Below, piece after piece: positions 32,690-44,085 of a DNA stretch of 64,000 nt (positions within the stretch are counted from its first letter, which is position 1; the number at the start of each line of letters is the position of its first letter). Source of the DNA: Micrasema longulum (taxonomy: Eukaryota > Arthropoda > Insecta > Trichoptera > Brachycentridae). A program made the translations under genes and the position numbers. The stretch lies in NCBI GenBank assembly GCA_022494885.1, contig JAGVSM010004908.1, forward strand, positions 1 to 64,000, read 5' to 3'. The notes beneath the pieces were generated by a model that ran no database searches, was not told the origin of the DNA, and worked only from the letters and a program-made list of their open reading frames with translations.

Positions 32690-33560
32690 TCAGACGCAAC
32701 GCAGAGATATGCCATCACGCATTATAAGCCCAAATGGACACATTACTTACTTTTTACTAATTTTTTTATTTCACTTTTGATTGGACAAGGCACATTATAC
32801 CAACAATATAAGATATGCCAATGACACTGTCATCTTGGCTGATAACATTATTGATCTTCAAGAACTCCTTATTAACATAAATTATGCCAGAGGATTTGGG
32901 CTTAAACATTAACATCAAAAAGACAAAGTGAATGTCATTTGGCAGGGCAGTCTACTCTAACATTACTTTACAACTAGGTAATGAACTCTTGGAGAAGGTG
33001 GATTAATTAAAATACCTAGGCATTATATTATAAAGCCTTTAGACCCAGAAGTGGAGGTATAATGCAGGATCGAAAAGGTCCGCTGCATATTCAACACAAT
33101 GAGAACAATATTGTGTTATTGAATTTAAAACTTAGGCAGAGAATGGTGAAGTGCTATGTTTGTTATTTTCTGTTGTGTGGCTCAGAAACCTGGACTTCGA
33201 AAGCACGCACTATGAACCGGTCGGAGGTACTCAAGATGTGGCTTCACAGAAGAATGCTTCGTATGCAATTTAGAGGTCCCGAAAAGAGCAAATTACAACA
33301 GCGAATTGTTAAAATATATCCAGTTCCATATGATTTCCTATCTCGGTCACATCCGGCATGGAAACCAGTAGATTAATTCCAGAGCTTATACTGATGGGCA
33401 AGATTGGGGGACTACGTGGACCTGGCAGAAGGCAAACAACTTGGCTGCGTAACATAAGAAACTACCAGAATGAGGTATGTGGAGGAGTTGTTCCGGGCAG
33501 AACAAGATAGAGGCTTTTTTAGAAATAATTACCAAGGTCGGGGACATCTAATAAGACACA
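32690..33560 (+). pseudogene. LINE ORF2 remnant with mutated catalytic box
   Basis: RYANDTVILADNIIDLQELL corresponds to the RT catalytic segment RYADDTVILA, with the first catalytic Asp changed to Asn. LNINIKKTK-like and KYLGI-like pieces follow. Further on come LRQRMVKCYVCYFLLCGSET and WTSKARTMNRSEVLKMW, and HRRMLRMQFRG, the post-RT region. GGLRGPGRRQTTWLRN-like DNA closes it. Several stops and shifts make it a dead copy. Confidence 0.7.
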
Positions 33561-34309
33561 ACAAGAGGATAAATATTTATTCTCACTCGAACTTTAATTG
33601 TGTATCGTAATTTTGTATTCCTTTCAATCAAGTTATTGAGCGCAATATTAAATATGAGGGAATAACGTGTCTATTTGTTATACATCGGGATGTTTTTTTT
33701 TGTTGGGTATGTGAAAAATGCTATCTTTACAATAAACACCTCATTTATTTTTCATTCTGATTCCAAAAATCAATCAGAACTCGAAGAATTTAAATTTTGT
33801 ATTCATAAAATTAACATTACGTATTTATGTGTTTGTTAAAAATACTATTATGTACTATTTTAGTTAAGTCTGAATAAATTAATGTACATAAATATTTAGA
33901 ATTAATATATCAAATTCACAAATGGCACAAGAACTACAAAGCCGATATTAAACATATCAAAACATTGTATAAAACATTATGTACCTTGGTATAGAACTAA
34001 TTAAGGGTTTCATGTAATATTATTTAGGTATGTGATAAGTAAATTTATGTTGATTCTGTGTGGTTAATGATCTCTCAACGGCAAAGTGCTAAGTGTGTAC
34101 TAAAATGACATTTCATGATTATTCAAATTACCAAACATATAAGTATTATTATGCACTAATAAAATTATGAAGTGTGATACTTTTTAAATTTGCAAATGTA
34201 AGCTGTAATTTTATTTGCAATAAGTTAAATCTCCAAATCAAAATTTTACAAATCACTATTACTTACTAACTTCGATTCATAACAATTATTTGTACCCACA
34301 TATTTTTGT
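33561..34309. other. no gene seen
   Basis: AT-rich intergenic DNA. The gaps 34454-35409, 36131-37441 and 38441-39018 are of the same kind. Confidence 0.45.
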
Positions 34310-34453
34310 TACCGCGAAACCGTCCAATTTTGCCCTGGATGGATATTTTGCCCAAACAGTCTAATCTATGATCAACCTTTAAAAAAACATATTTCCATTT
34401 GATTTCGGTAAACTTGGTACCAAATCCAGGGCAAAATTGGACGGTTTCGCGGT
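34310..34453. mobile_element. MITE H, 144 bp, 30 bp perfect terminal repeats
   Basis: TACCGCGAAACCGTCCAATT then TTGCCCTGGA at the left and TCCAGGGCAAAATTGGACGG then TTTCGCGGTA at the right are exact complements over 30 bp. The outermost TA on both sides could be the target duplication of a Tc1/mariner-type transposase. The 84 bp interior is non-coding. Perfect ends suggest recent activity. Confidence 0.88.
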
Positions 34454-35409
34454 ACCATAGATTTATTCAAAATATATATTTTCATTCTTGTCCGCCAAAT
34501 GGACAATGTTTAAGCACCATTTAGTCGAAAACGTCATTTCTCAATACTTTTTCTGTCCTTTCATTCCTATCCTTCCCTTCATTCATTCTTGTGGTACATA
34601 TCTTTAAATCAACATATAAGATTTGAACTTTACTTAAATTAAAATTTAATTTTGAAATCATCCATGGGGGCAAAAGCAAATCTTTATAAAAGTTGAAAAA
34701 TATAAATAACTGCAACAGTCACCATTATCATCCAACATTGTACTATCAGAAAAACGCTACGCATCATCGTATCCTATCCTTTTCTCAAATATTTTCAATC
34801 TAGAATGATATTTCATGTTTTACATAATACAGTCTGCCTTTCACGAATATTAATTTTCACCAATTCTTTCTAGCAGTTGTTCAATTTTAGAAGAGTTGCT
34901 TTATTTTATGCCTCGTTTATTATGTACAGGGTTTTCTAACACAGATATTGCAGTACTATGAATAATGACATAAAATTAATAGACACATTACAAGCCTATA
35001 ATAGATCGCATTTCAATAAGCAAGTAATTGCCTTCTTTGCTTTCATTCTCTAGCAAAATTTCGTCATGATCAGACGTGAGATCATGCTATGAAGAATAAT
35101 GATATGAAAAAAGTTTAATTACAATTGTAAAAAAATAGTACAGATCCATCCAATTCAATGGAATAAGTAGATAATTAGTAATTTTTTAAGTAAATTTTTG
35201 ACAATTAAAAAATACATCAATAATAAACTGCCAGCTAGTGTCGTATCCGTGGTAAGTAACATTGAAATAAACACCAACTATAGAAAAATATACTTCTCAT
35301 CCTTACATAAATGATTGCATGTGTATTGTGATTTACTTACCCTTTTTTTAAATTGTTGAGCTAGTATAGAAAAAATGTGTCTATTATATGTCTATGACAT
35401 AAAGATGCA

Positions 35410-35842
35410 ATGAGGAAGTTCAGTGCTACAGGAAATCGAACATAAAAGATGTTTTCTTACACGCGGTAAAAGTTAGAGCATTTTAATTGTACAGCCTAGT
35501 TTCTCAGAAATGTATGATAAAATTTATACAAACAAACTACTTTAGACTACATCACAGATTCTTTAGAATTAACTACAGCATTGTTATGTGTTGTGATAGA
35601 ATTTCCCGTTTCCGGTAGCCATTTTTTTAAATGTATTTTTAAGCTACAGGGCTCTACTTTTATATCAGCAGAACTCACCGGCGAGAACTTGTGAAACTTA
35701 ATAAACCTTAAAAAATCATAGCGATTACTATACAACACATAAAAAAATTACTAAAAAAATTTTAGCAAACTAATCTATAAATAAACTTTCAAAATAGTCG
35801 ATTAACAATTTATTTTTTTTAAATGACTGAACTTCCTCATCG
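35410..35842 (+). mobile_element. MITE-A copy 7, full length
   Basis: Ends AATGAGGAAGTTCAG and CTGAACTTCCTCAT form a near-perfect 15 bp inverted pair. The internal ACACGCGGTAAAAGTTAGAG and AATCATAGCGATTACTATAC blocks are kept, and the centre matches the 11.6 kb subfamily. The ACGTC sites are mostly lost. Confidence 0.82.
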
Positions 35843-35924
35843 ATCTAGACTGATTTTAATTCAACGGGTTGAATTGTTTCTTTTTAAGTATAAAACTAGT
35901 ACATATGCAATATTGAGCTCTCTC

Positions 35925-36130
35925 TCTTGGATCACAATCCTGGGGACAATACCAATGTCTGCAACAAGCCTCATTTGTTCAATCCACTCATTTCTGTCCA
36001 CTGCCAGTCTTCTCATAGCTGCTACAGCTCACGTCCCTGATCACTTGGTCCATATAGGCTCCTCTCGGGGGACCTCTGTAATTTCTATCCTCAGCCATTC
36101 CTTCTGCGGTGATAATAAGCAGGCCCTGAT
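35925..36130 (-). pseudogene. LINE ORF2 tail fragment, reverse
   Basis: On the - strand GMAEDRNYRGPPRGAYMDQV and, after a shift, RRLAVDRNEWIEQMRLVADI. These match the closing block of insect LINE proteins (GRRGRGRPR..W.D.i ... A.DR..W..). It follows MITE-A copy 7 directly. The open + strand frame over it is a shadow. Confidence 0.55.
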
Positions 36131-37441
36131 ATATTTTTTCAATGAAAATCTATCAACTGCAGTTTGCTCTTTGTTGGACAATATACTATGGGGGAAATAT
36201 TTTTTAAATGTCTTATCGATTTATAAACTACATTTTCACAAAAATTGAACTGTAAAAATCACGGGAAAACCGTATTTATTACGTTTTTATCTTTTTGAGT
36301 CGCCTTGTAAAATAAAATTCATTTTTACATAACAAACATTGAAAATGGGGTGTTATTTAACACTATACTATTATCATTATACCAATTTTGGTATTCCTGC
36401 AACTGAAGAGAGAAAAGGCACTTGGAAAACATGAAACATGTGGTTTTTGAGTATTCTAGAAATAAACTATGCTATTTATGATAAAACTGTTTAGTTATTT
36501 TAAGTACAATCCAGAGTGTAATTTTATGCAGGTGAAAATTACTTTTGTTAAGAAATACTTTCCAAAATAAATATTTCGCATATTTGTTAAAATTAAAAAA
36601 TGCAAAATTGAACAAATGTCTTTTTAATGTTTTATGAAAGTCTATCCAGCTGAACTCTTTGCCTATGAATGAATAAAAAAAAACACATAAAATCAACAAT
36701 CAATAAAACAATATAATAATGTATAATATTTATTTTGTTACTTCCCCAATATGGTGTGTAAAAAATATTGTTGCATTGATTTACCAGGTAAACATTTTTA
36801 TATTATTATTGTCCTCTTTGTTTACTTAAGTAATTTTGTGTGGCATAATGTGATTCACTGTTTGTTATATAATATAAACATTAATATCTCGATTGCATAC
36901 AAGAATTGTGATGTAAAATTATCGTAAGTTACATTAAATTTATTATCTCCTAATGTATAAGTATCCTTAATTGTTTTACCTTTAAGTAAATCAAAGAACA
37001 TTTCAATAAAGACTATGTTTTACAATTATTTCATTTATTTCTACAACCTTTTCATTGAAAAGATACCCTGAGGTAGTGACAGATAAATATTGACGCAAGA
37101 GAATGTGTAAGACGATTTTTTGTAGACCAGTAAAATCGGCAACCCGTGTGGTGTAATAGCTAAAACGCTTACCTCATACACGGTGCGAATTTTTTTTGGT
37201 TTAGTAAAATTTAGCATGTTGCATAACATTATAAATTATAATTATATGATACGGTTTTTTTTCAGATTAAAATGGTAGAGATATGTTTATTATTTTTAAA
37301 TAGTCCTTTTAAATTTATCTACAGCCCATTTTTAAAATTTATTTATAAGTTTTAGTTTAACAACTACATATTTATGTACCATTTGGTCTCTCACATTCTA
37401 TAGTGTGTCAATATCCACCTGTCAATGCTTAATATTAAATA

Positions 37442-37906
37442 CAACTGGTGTTTTTCTTGCGTGGTAGAATTGTCAAACTAATAACTTTTTAAAACAATTT
37501 TTAACATTTAATCTCTCTAACAACACTCAATTTAATAATGGTATGCCTTACACTTGAACAACGCTTGCAAATTGTCGAAAATATAAAAAAAACAGTATTT
37601 TAGGGCTCTTTGTGAAACCATGAATTTACCGCGTGACAAATTTGATGATAACATTATTTCCAGAAACAGTCCTGTTAATTGGCCTCCACAATCCTGTGAT
37701 TTGACACTATTAGATTATTTTTAATGGGGCTACGTTAAATCCATGGTCTATGGAAACATACCAACAACTCTCGAAGCGTTATATCTTTTTTTTTAATAAT
37801 GTGTATTTTCATTCTTTCAAATTTTTTTTTTTAACGCCTTCTATGAAATAATTGCTACTTTTATTTCAATTTTAAAAGTTCTCACGCTTAATAAAAACAC
37901 CAGTTA
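37442..37906 (+). mobile_element. internally deleted mariner-like element
   Basis: Ends CAACTGGTGTTTTT and AAAAACACCAGTTA are inverted and flanked by TA (37440-37441, 37907-37908). Inside, MVCLTLEQRLQIVEN (from ATG 37538) looks like the N-terminal helix-turn-helix of DUF4817-type transposases. After a deletion, SRNSPVNWPPQSCDLTLLDY and F-stop-WGYVKSMVYGNIP are the C-terminal catalytic block (CDLTPLDYFLWG). An in-frame stop interrupts the block. 465 bp, dead. Confidence 0.75.
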
Positions 37907-38162
37907 TATTGATTTCATACAAATCAAGAAAATATAACTACATAAAATGAAACGAGTATGCATCAATGTGTATTCTAAACATACAATTTATTGTCACCAT
38001 TTAAATCCTATAGCAAAAATGAAAATCTGTTTCTTCAAAATTTCAGATGAATAGAAGATATTAATAAAAAAATATCCGATTTGTACATACAACTACCTGA
38101 ACTTTTAAGAACACTACTGTTCTATAATGCCCCGAAGCTGTACAAAAAAGTTACATTTGACG

Positions 38163-38362
38163 TAATGAGAATGTTCAGTACAACGGAAAATTGGATATAT
38201 ATTGATTATCACCGATGACAACTCGTGGTTACGTGACGGGGAGAGTAATTTCAAAATTATATGACTTTGAAAAATCATAGTGACGATATTACGATACATA
38301 AAAATGATTTTTTTGAGATAGTTTGGTAATTTATTGACAAAAAAAAACAAACTTCCTCATAA
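38163..38362 (+). mobile_element. MITE-A copy 8, internally deleted
   Basis: Both ends survive (AATGAGAATGTTCAG and AAACTTCCTCATAATG) with the block AAAAATCATAGTGACGATAT between them, but about half of the interior is missing (~200 bp in all). Confidence 0.65.
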
Positions 38363-38403
38363 TGTTTTTTTTACGTTTGTTTGATAGATCTCATTTTCAA
38401 TTT

Positions 38404-38440
38404 AACAAAACAAAACAAAACAAAACAAAACAAAATAAAG
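38404..38440. repeat. (AAAAC)n microsatellite
   Basis: Six to seven units of CAAAA in a row, slightly degraded at both ends. Confidence 0.9.
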
Positions 38441-39022
38441 CAGATAGTAAAATAATAGGCTTAAGTTCTGTAATCAGATATTTAGAGTAATAATTTTTAT
38501 GAATATTTAAATAGTCAATAAATAATTCATAAAAAGTTGTTACAAAAAATAAGAATTTTATTTTATATAAAAATAATGTTTTGAGACATAAAAAAAACTG
38601 AAAGACAAATCTCATATATTTTCTCTTTTAGTTAACTATGGGACTGAGAAATTTTTCTTTTCTAAATAATTATTGATAATTCCGACAAAATGGAGTTATA
38701 ATCTCATTGGATAAAGTACTTAACATATCTTTAGTTAACTAAATAAAAAGCTAGGATACAACATTTAACTCTAATGTGGAATAATAAGAACAATCCATCA
38801 TTTATTTTTATTTGTCAGTTTTAAGAGAAGGCACCATTGTATAAAGATAAATCTTACTGAGGAAGATTAAATAAGCAACAAACATGAGTTAACACAAACA
38901 AACATTAAGATAGTAAATATGCGATCTGATACATAAAACACTTGTATAGGTTTGTATTATTTTTATATTTTATTATTATAATTAAATTTAATAAATAATA
39001 ATACATATCCTGGTTATGTTAA

Positions 39023-39577
39023 GGCTGTAGTTCGGTAAAACACATGAAAAATGATGAAATCATACGATTTTACCATTTTAAAACGACCGGCCCTTACCAG
39101 TACCGGTAAGGGCCGGTATGAAGGTAATAATAACCTAAATAAGATATTGTTAGAAATTAAATATAATACACAGAATTATATTTTTTAAAAAAAGGAGAAT
39201 TAATTTCTATATAAAAAGGTTTCAACTCAAATATTTCAGTAACCATTTTTTTTTTTTAAGTTAATACTTAAAAAGCTTCTGTAATCAGAAGGCATCATTT
39301 TACGTAGAAATAAAAGAAAATGTCAAACATTTATGTGATTTGCTTGTATTTCTTTTCAAAAACATAAAATTAAGATTTTGCTTCCGTTATCTTCATTTTC
39401 AATCTATTATCTTTTTAAAGTATATTTTTTAATAGAAATACCTTTAAAACGTATTGTTTTTATCAAATTTATGTTTTTTTATTTTTTATTATTGCACGAT
39501 TTTTTAAAAACATTCATTTTTAAATGGCAAAATTGTATGATTTCCTAATTTTTCGTGCGTTTTACCAGACTACAGCC
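39023..39577. mobile_element. TTAA-flanked MITE with internal hairpin
   Basis: 555 bp between TTAA (39019-39022) and TTAA (39578-39581). Ends GGCTGTAGTTCGGTAAAACA and CGTTTTACCAGACTACAGCC start long imperfect inverted repeats of about 60 bp. TTAA duplication is the mark of piggyBac-type insertion. It contains a perfect 13 bp stem (ACCGGCCCTTACC / GGTAAGGGCCGGT, 39086-39098 and 39105-39117) with a 6-base loop. Confidence 0.78.
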
Positions 39578-39581
39578 TTAA

Positions 39582-40217
39582 GTAAAAATATAAGTAATTG
39601 TAATGGAATTTGGAAACAAAAAACTTATACCAAGTATTAAGTGGGACTTTTCAAATTAAATTTATAAAATTTATGTCATATATTTTTTTATAAAAACAAT
39701 TTGTTAATAATATTAATTCAATTCAATAGAAGGAAAAATTGAGGAACTAAAATTATTAATACTTTTAATACTAATTTTAATGAAGTTTAATGTGAACTAA
39801 GAGGACTGCCTCGTTTAAAAAAGGTTTAGAAACATTTTTAGAAGATAAATAAAGAAGTGAACACACAAAAGCGAAAATTGTCCATGCTACCTTCAAGCAT
39901 GTATATAAAAAACAGCTCATATTCCTGAAATGATATTCAAATTTATGTACAAAGTTTACATGTATGTACATATTCAATAAAACAAATTAATATTTTAAAA
40001 TTAGATTCAATGAGATCATTAAGACGAATACATTAGAGGTGTGTATTGGAAAAGTTATTGCTAATATTCTAATGTGTATAAGGCCTTTGGAGTTTAAAAA
40101 TAACAATTCATATAATTTTCATCACATGTAAATATGTATTACAACTTTTCGAAGCTCATGTAAAAATTTGTACATTTTGTACTTTGTACCATAAAAATAT
40201 TTTAATTAATATCAAAA
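39582..40217 (-). other. ZC3H11A 3' UTR and flank
   Basis: AT-rich DNA downstream of the ZC3H11A stop. No canonical AATAAA on the - strand is close to the stop, so the UTR end cannot be placed. Confidence 0.4.
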
Positions 40218-41205
40218 TTAGTCATTTAAAATATCATCAATATTTTTTAATAAATCATCTTCGCTAAGTTTCATCCCGATAGTTTTAGCATTTAATTTTC
40301 CATCAAAAGTTTGTTTAGTACAACTGGAAACTAGATCGGGAACAGAATCAGATAAGTTTGTATTAAACCCTGAGTTACTATCAGTATCAATTGTGGATCC
40401 TGTATCAATATTGTCTTTATTACTGTTACTCTGATTTTCCACATCTAATTTTAAAGAAATGTCTGTTTGTTCATCACTTAAATCATCATTTTTAAGCGCA
40501 GAATGATCACTTTTTTCTAAATCAATTGAATCGCTATTAAATTCAAAATTATTCAATTCAATATCAGGAGTAGAACTATCAACCATATTTCTTTTAACAG
40601 ATTTATTATCATTATCATCTACAAGTAATTTTCTTTTCAATTTTGGTTTTACTAAAGGCACGACTTGGACGGTTTGTTTACGAAGTTTAGAACAAGGCGA
40701 TGATGTTCTAAAGGACTTAAGGCACGCTTCAAGTGCCTTATCATCAACAGGTTTGATATTTTTTAAGGTCGGTGTGTTATTAGCTTGTTCATTTATGTCA
40801 TCTGTAGTATAAAAAGTTAAAGATTTGACAGGGGAGTTCGTAGATGAATTTTTGAACTTTTTCCTCGCTCTTATTTCGCTGAGAGACAACACTTTAAAAT
40901 CATTTGACCTGTCTACCTGTCGCTTTAGACCCCGCTGTCGTTTTAACCCCGAAGTCTGAATCTCGTCTAAACTCAGAGATTCATACTTCAGGGGTAACTT
41001 TCTCCTATTTCTTGAGTTTTCCACCTCTTGAGTCTGCAGAGTGGGTGTTGTGCTTGGCTGTCGTAGGAATAAAAGGCAGCGGCTTCTTCTTGAATCTTTT
41101 CCAGGCGAATTTGCTCCAAGGTTTTAATAGCAACCACGTGCTTCCCATCATCCAAGAAGTGATTTTTAACCGGTGTTAAAGTGGGAACACTTTCTGAGTC
41201 TGATT
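40218..41205 (-). CDS. ZC3H11A: ZC3H11A-like protein, last coding exon, with apparent frameshift
   Basis: The exon starts after TCTTCTTACAG at 41205 in phase 1 (ESDSESVPTLTPV) and stops at TAA 40220-40218. It holds the family motif VAIKTLEQIRLEK at about residues 205-217 (human: VHIKTLEEIKLEK), then LPLKYESLSLDEIQ, further LSLSEIRARKK, long Lys/Arg- and Asp/Ser-rich disordered parts, and a C-terminal helix-like LKNIDDILND. KIQEEAAAFYSYD lies in one frame and STTPTLQTQEVENSRNRRK onward in another. No GT lies between them on this strand, so no intron can explain the change. One base appears to be missing between about 41035 and 41075. The rest, 268 codons after the shift, is open, which argues for a functional gene with a sequence error. 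Confidence 0.9.
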
Positions 41206-42244
41206 CTGTAAGAAGAGATAAAATCGAGTTTAATCCATAGATTCTCGAGTATTTTTGGGACATGTGATAAATCAAGTACACGTAGAAAAGTGTTTCAAAT
41301 GATTTTTCATAAATGTATTTGTTTCGTTTATCTCTCTTACAGAAAAATACTCTTTATAATGAAGACGGGAAGGGACAAAGGGAAACAAAATGATTACCAA
41401 AATCATGTGAAATAATTTCCAACTTTATTGAATAGATAAAAGTCAACACAAGATAAATATTACTCCAAGGGTTATCATACATTTTGAAAGCATTCAAATG
41501 AAAGTTGAATTTCACGGAGATATTAAAAATGCAGGTGCACATTTTTCTAACATGTCAATTTAGAAAGGAGTTACAATTTAGTTCAACCAATATTCGCTTA
41601 CCAAATTGACGCTGTAAAAAAACTGCACAGCGGAACCGCAACATAACTTAAAATATATTTGTAGCTTTGAGTTGAAAGATTAAACAAGTTTTATCGATAA
41701 AATAAAAGTTGAGAAATTTCATACAAAATTGCAGTTGCAACTATATTCAAATCTTCCAACTCTTTCGTATAAAAATTATCTTGTAAGGAATATTTGAAAT
41801 TACAGGACATAAAATTATATTGAGCTACTTTCTCTTTTAAAGAAAGCTATAAATAATACTGAAAAAGAATATTAACAATACAATTTGTAGATGAAATCAA
41901 TTCACCATCAATGAATCGTTCCTCGTTCGATAATATAAATGACAAATACATACACCGTCAGATTATTCTTATGCTGTAGCAAAAAAATTATCAATGTTTA
42001 CATTTTTATAATGGTACAAGATAGTTCATTTTAAGTATTTGAATAAATAAAAATATAGTTTTAAAGAATGGAAGAATGAAAAATACTTCTAAAATATTTT
42101 ATGAGGAAAATGACGAAGATAATTTTGCAACATTGAAAAAGTTATAACATTTTCATTTTATAATGAGTTTCAAAGACGTGATAGGAAGAAAATATTTCAA
42201 ATCAATACTAAGCAATCTTCTATTTATAAAATAATAATAGCAGG

Positions 42245-42500
42245 CATGGATATGTCCCCCTCTTGATGAGATCGTATAGCTACCAAGAATAAGGTGAGGG
42301 TTCAATTCCTGGCAAGGTCAACTAGAAATATTTCATTTAAAAGGGTGTTTTTTCAATGTAATATTTCATAGTACCAAGAATGGCACCTGAAGTGAACGGC
42401 TGACCATGCCTTCGTGTAACAAGAACAACGATCAAGGTATGCCGCACTTGGTGTGCAGATGTAGAGCCCTCTGCATGATTGGGTGCGGATAAAAGTAAGT
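42245..42500 (+). repeat. tRNA-derived SINE S1, copy in ZC3H11A intron
   Basis: Head degraded (GAGGGTTCAATTCCTGGC is the B box), body ATTTCATAGTACCAAG and GGCACCTGAAGTGAACGGC, tail CCCTCTGCATGATTGGGTGC. Confidence 0.65.
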
Positions 42501-43889
42501 AGAAGGAAAATATCAAACACCAAATTAGAATCTAATATTCATATTTTCCGTGCTTTGATAGTGTGGCTAAGAGTTTTTAAAAATATTTTTAATACACATT
42601 CTATCTAAATTTGATTACATATATATTACCCTACGTGAGTATATAAATATGTTATATACTTCATTATTGTTGGTATAAAAATTTAACAAAAATGACAAAT
42701 TAGCACATGTAAAAATGTTACAATATATTTTATATAAAATTTTCAATTTCAAATTATATCATGATTGTGTCAATGCGTGGAAAATCTATGTGGTACGTAC
42801 TTCGGAAAGCATCTAATAATTAATCATTAGTAATTATAATTTCACATCTTTCACAAAAATATGAATGCAATAATTATTACCTACTAATTTTTCAATGTGT
42901 TATTTCTATTTTGATAATTTTGTAAAAATACAGTGGGTATCTACTTACATAAATACATGTTAAAATTTTTGTTAAGTTAAATAATATAAGTATATTGAAG
43001 AACTCGGGCCTGTTTAAAAGAAAGTGCTAGTTATTAATTGTACATTTATTAATGACATGTTTAATTAAATATTTTTTTAGTAATCTCGCTTTATCGTCTA
43101 TTCAAAACTAACAAAGAAAGTTAAAAGAAATGTTTTCTTTATTTTGTTACTAAACGGCTCTTAGAAAATCCATAGAAAAAAAAAACAACATATTTCAGAA
43201 ATTTTATGCAAATTAATAAAACAAACATGACGACAAAGCAGTTACATATTTAAATTAAATCTAATTTTGAAGGATAAAAAAAATTCAACGCTTATAAGCG
43301 TCCAGTATACATATTTTTATTCTAAAATTTCGTATGCGTTCTTCTAAAGATGTTTTAGTAAATTGTATAGATATTTTTATTTCATTTATAAACAGCACAC
43401 ACACACTCGGACATAACTCACACGCACACAATTATATATTATCAGTACAGCAATGCGACATTAAACAATATTCTCAACTAGAAAAAACTCAAATGAAAGA
43501 AAGAAAATACATAATCAAAGTTGTTAAAAATCTAATAAACATGATAGATTCTTCCATTTTACGGTTCGAATCAAACTTAATGACAAAATTAACAAAGATT
43601 AGCTTTGACTTAGAAATTCAAAGTCGAAAATGTTGAACATTACATTTAGTTGGAAAATAATTTACGCATTGGGTAAAAAACAGGCATTACAGAAAATTGT
43701 ATAAAAATTAAATTATAGATGAGTCGCCCATTTCTGAAATTCATTCTGTCCAGTTTCTATAAAAAATTCATGGAGAATGCCATTTTATGGCTTATTTAAG
43801 GAAGGACATAAAACTTCAACAAAATATTGCAAAATGCATCTTGTGTCTACTTCTAAATAATATCTCTTGACCATTTTTGTGCATTTAGT

Positions 43890-44085
43890 TGGCTTCGTGT
43901 AGTGGTCAGCACGTTTGCCTACCATTTAGGAGGTCATGGGTTCGATTCCCAACATTGTTGACATGAAATATTTATTTAAAAATATGGTTTTACAGTAGAA
44001 TATTTTATAGTCACTCAACTGGCACCTGAAACGGAAAACTGACCATCCTTCCTTCATGTAACAAATAATGATCAAGATCGAGTTT
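43890..44085 (+). repeat. tRNA-derived SINE S1, best preserved head
   Basis: TTGGCTTCGTGTAGTGGTCA and GCACGTTTGCCTACCA give a clear A box; GGTCATGGGTTCGATTCCCA gives a clear B box, spaced as in a tRNA. It continues with the S1 body (TGACATGAAATATTTAT, ACTGGCACCTGAAACGG). The pol III boxes look intact. Confidence 0.75.

Noticed and set aside
35823..36248. 141-codon + frame as a gene
   Set aside because: The start overlaps the end of a MITE and the middle is the antisense of a LINE ORF tail.
40904..41281. Frames on the + strand over ZC3H11A exon 6 as genes
   Set aside because: Shadow of the real exon on the - strand.
43334..43636. 100-codon frame in ZC3H11A intron 5 as a nested gene
   Set aside because: AT-rich codon content, no motif and no splice or promoter context.
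43890..43960. tRNA gene
   Set aside because: A and B boxes are present but there is no acceptor stem pairing, and the sequence continues into a SINE body shared with other copies.
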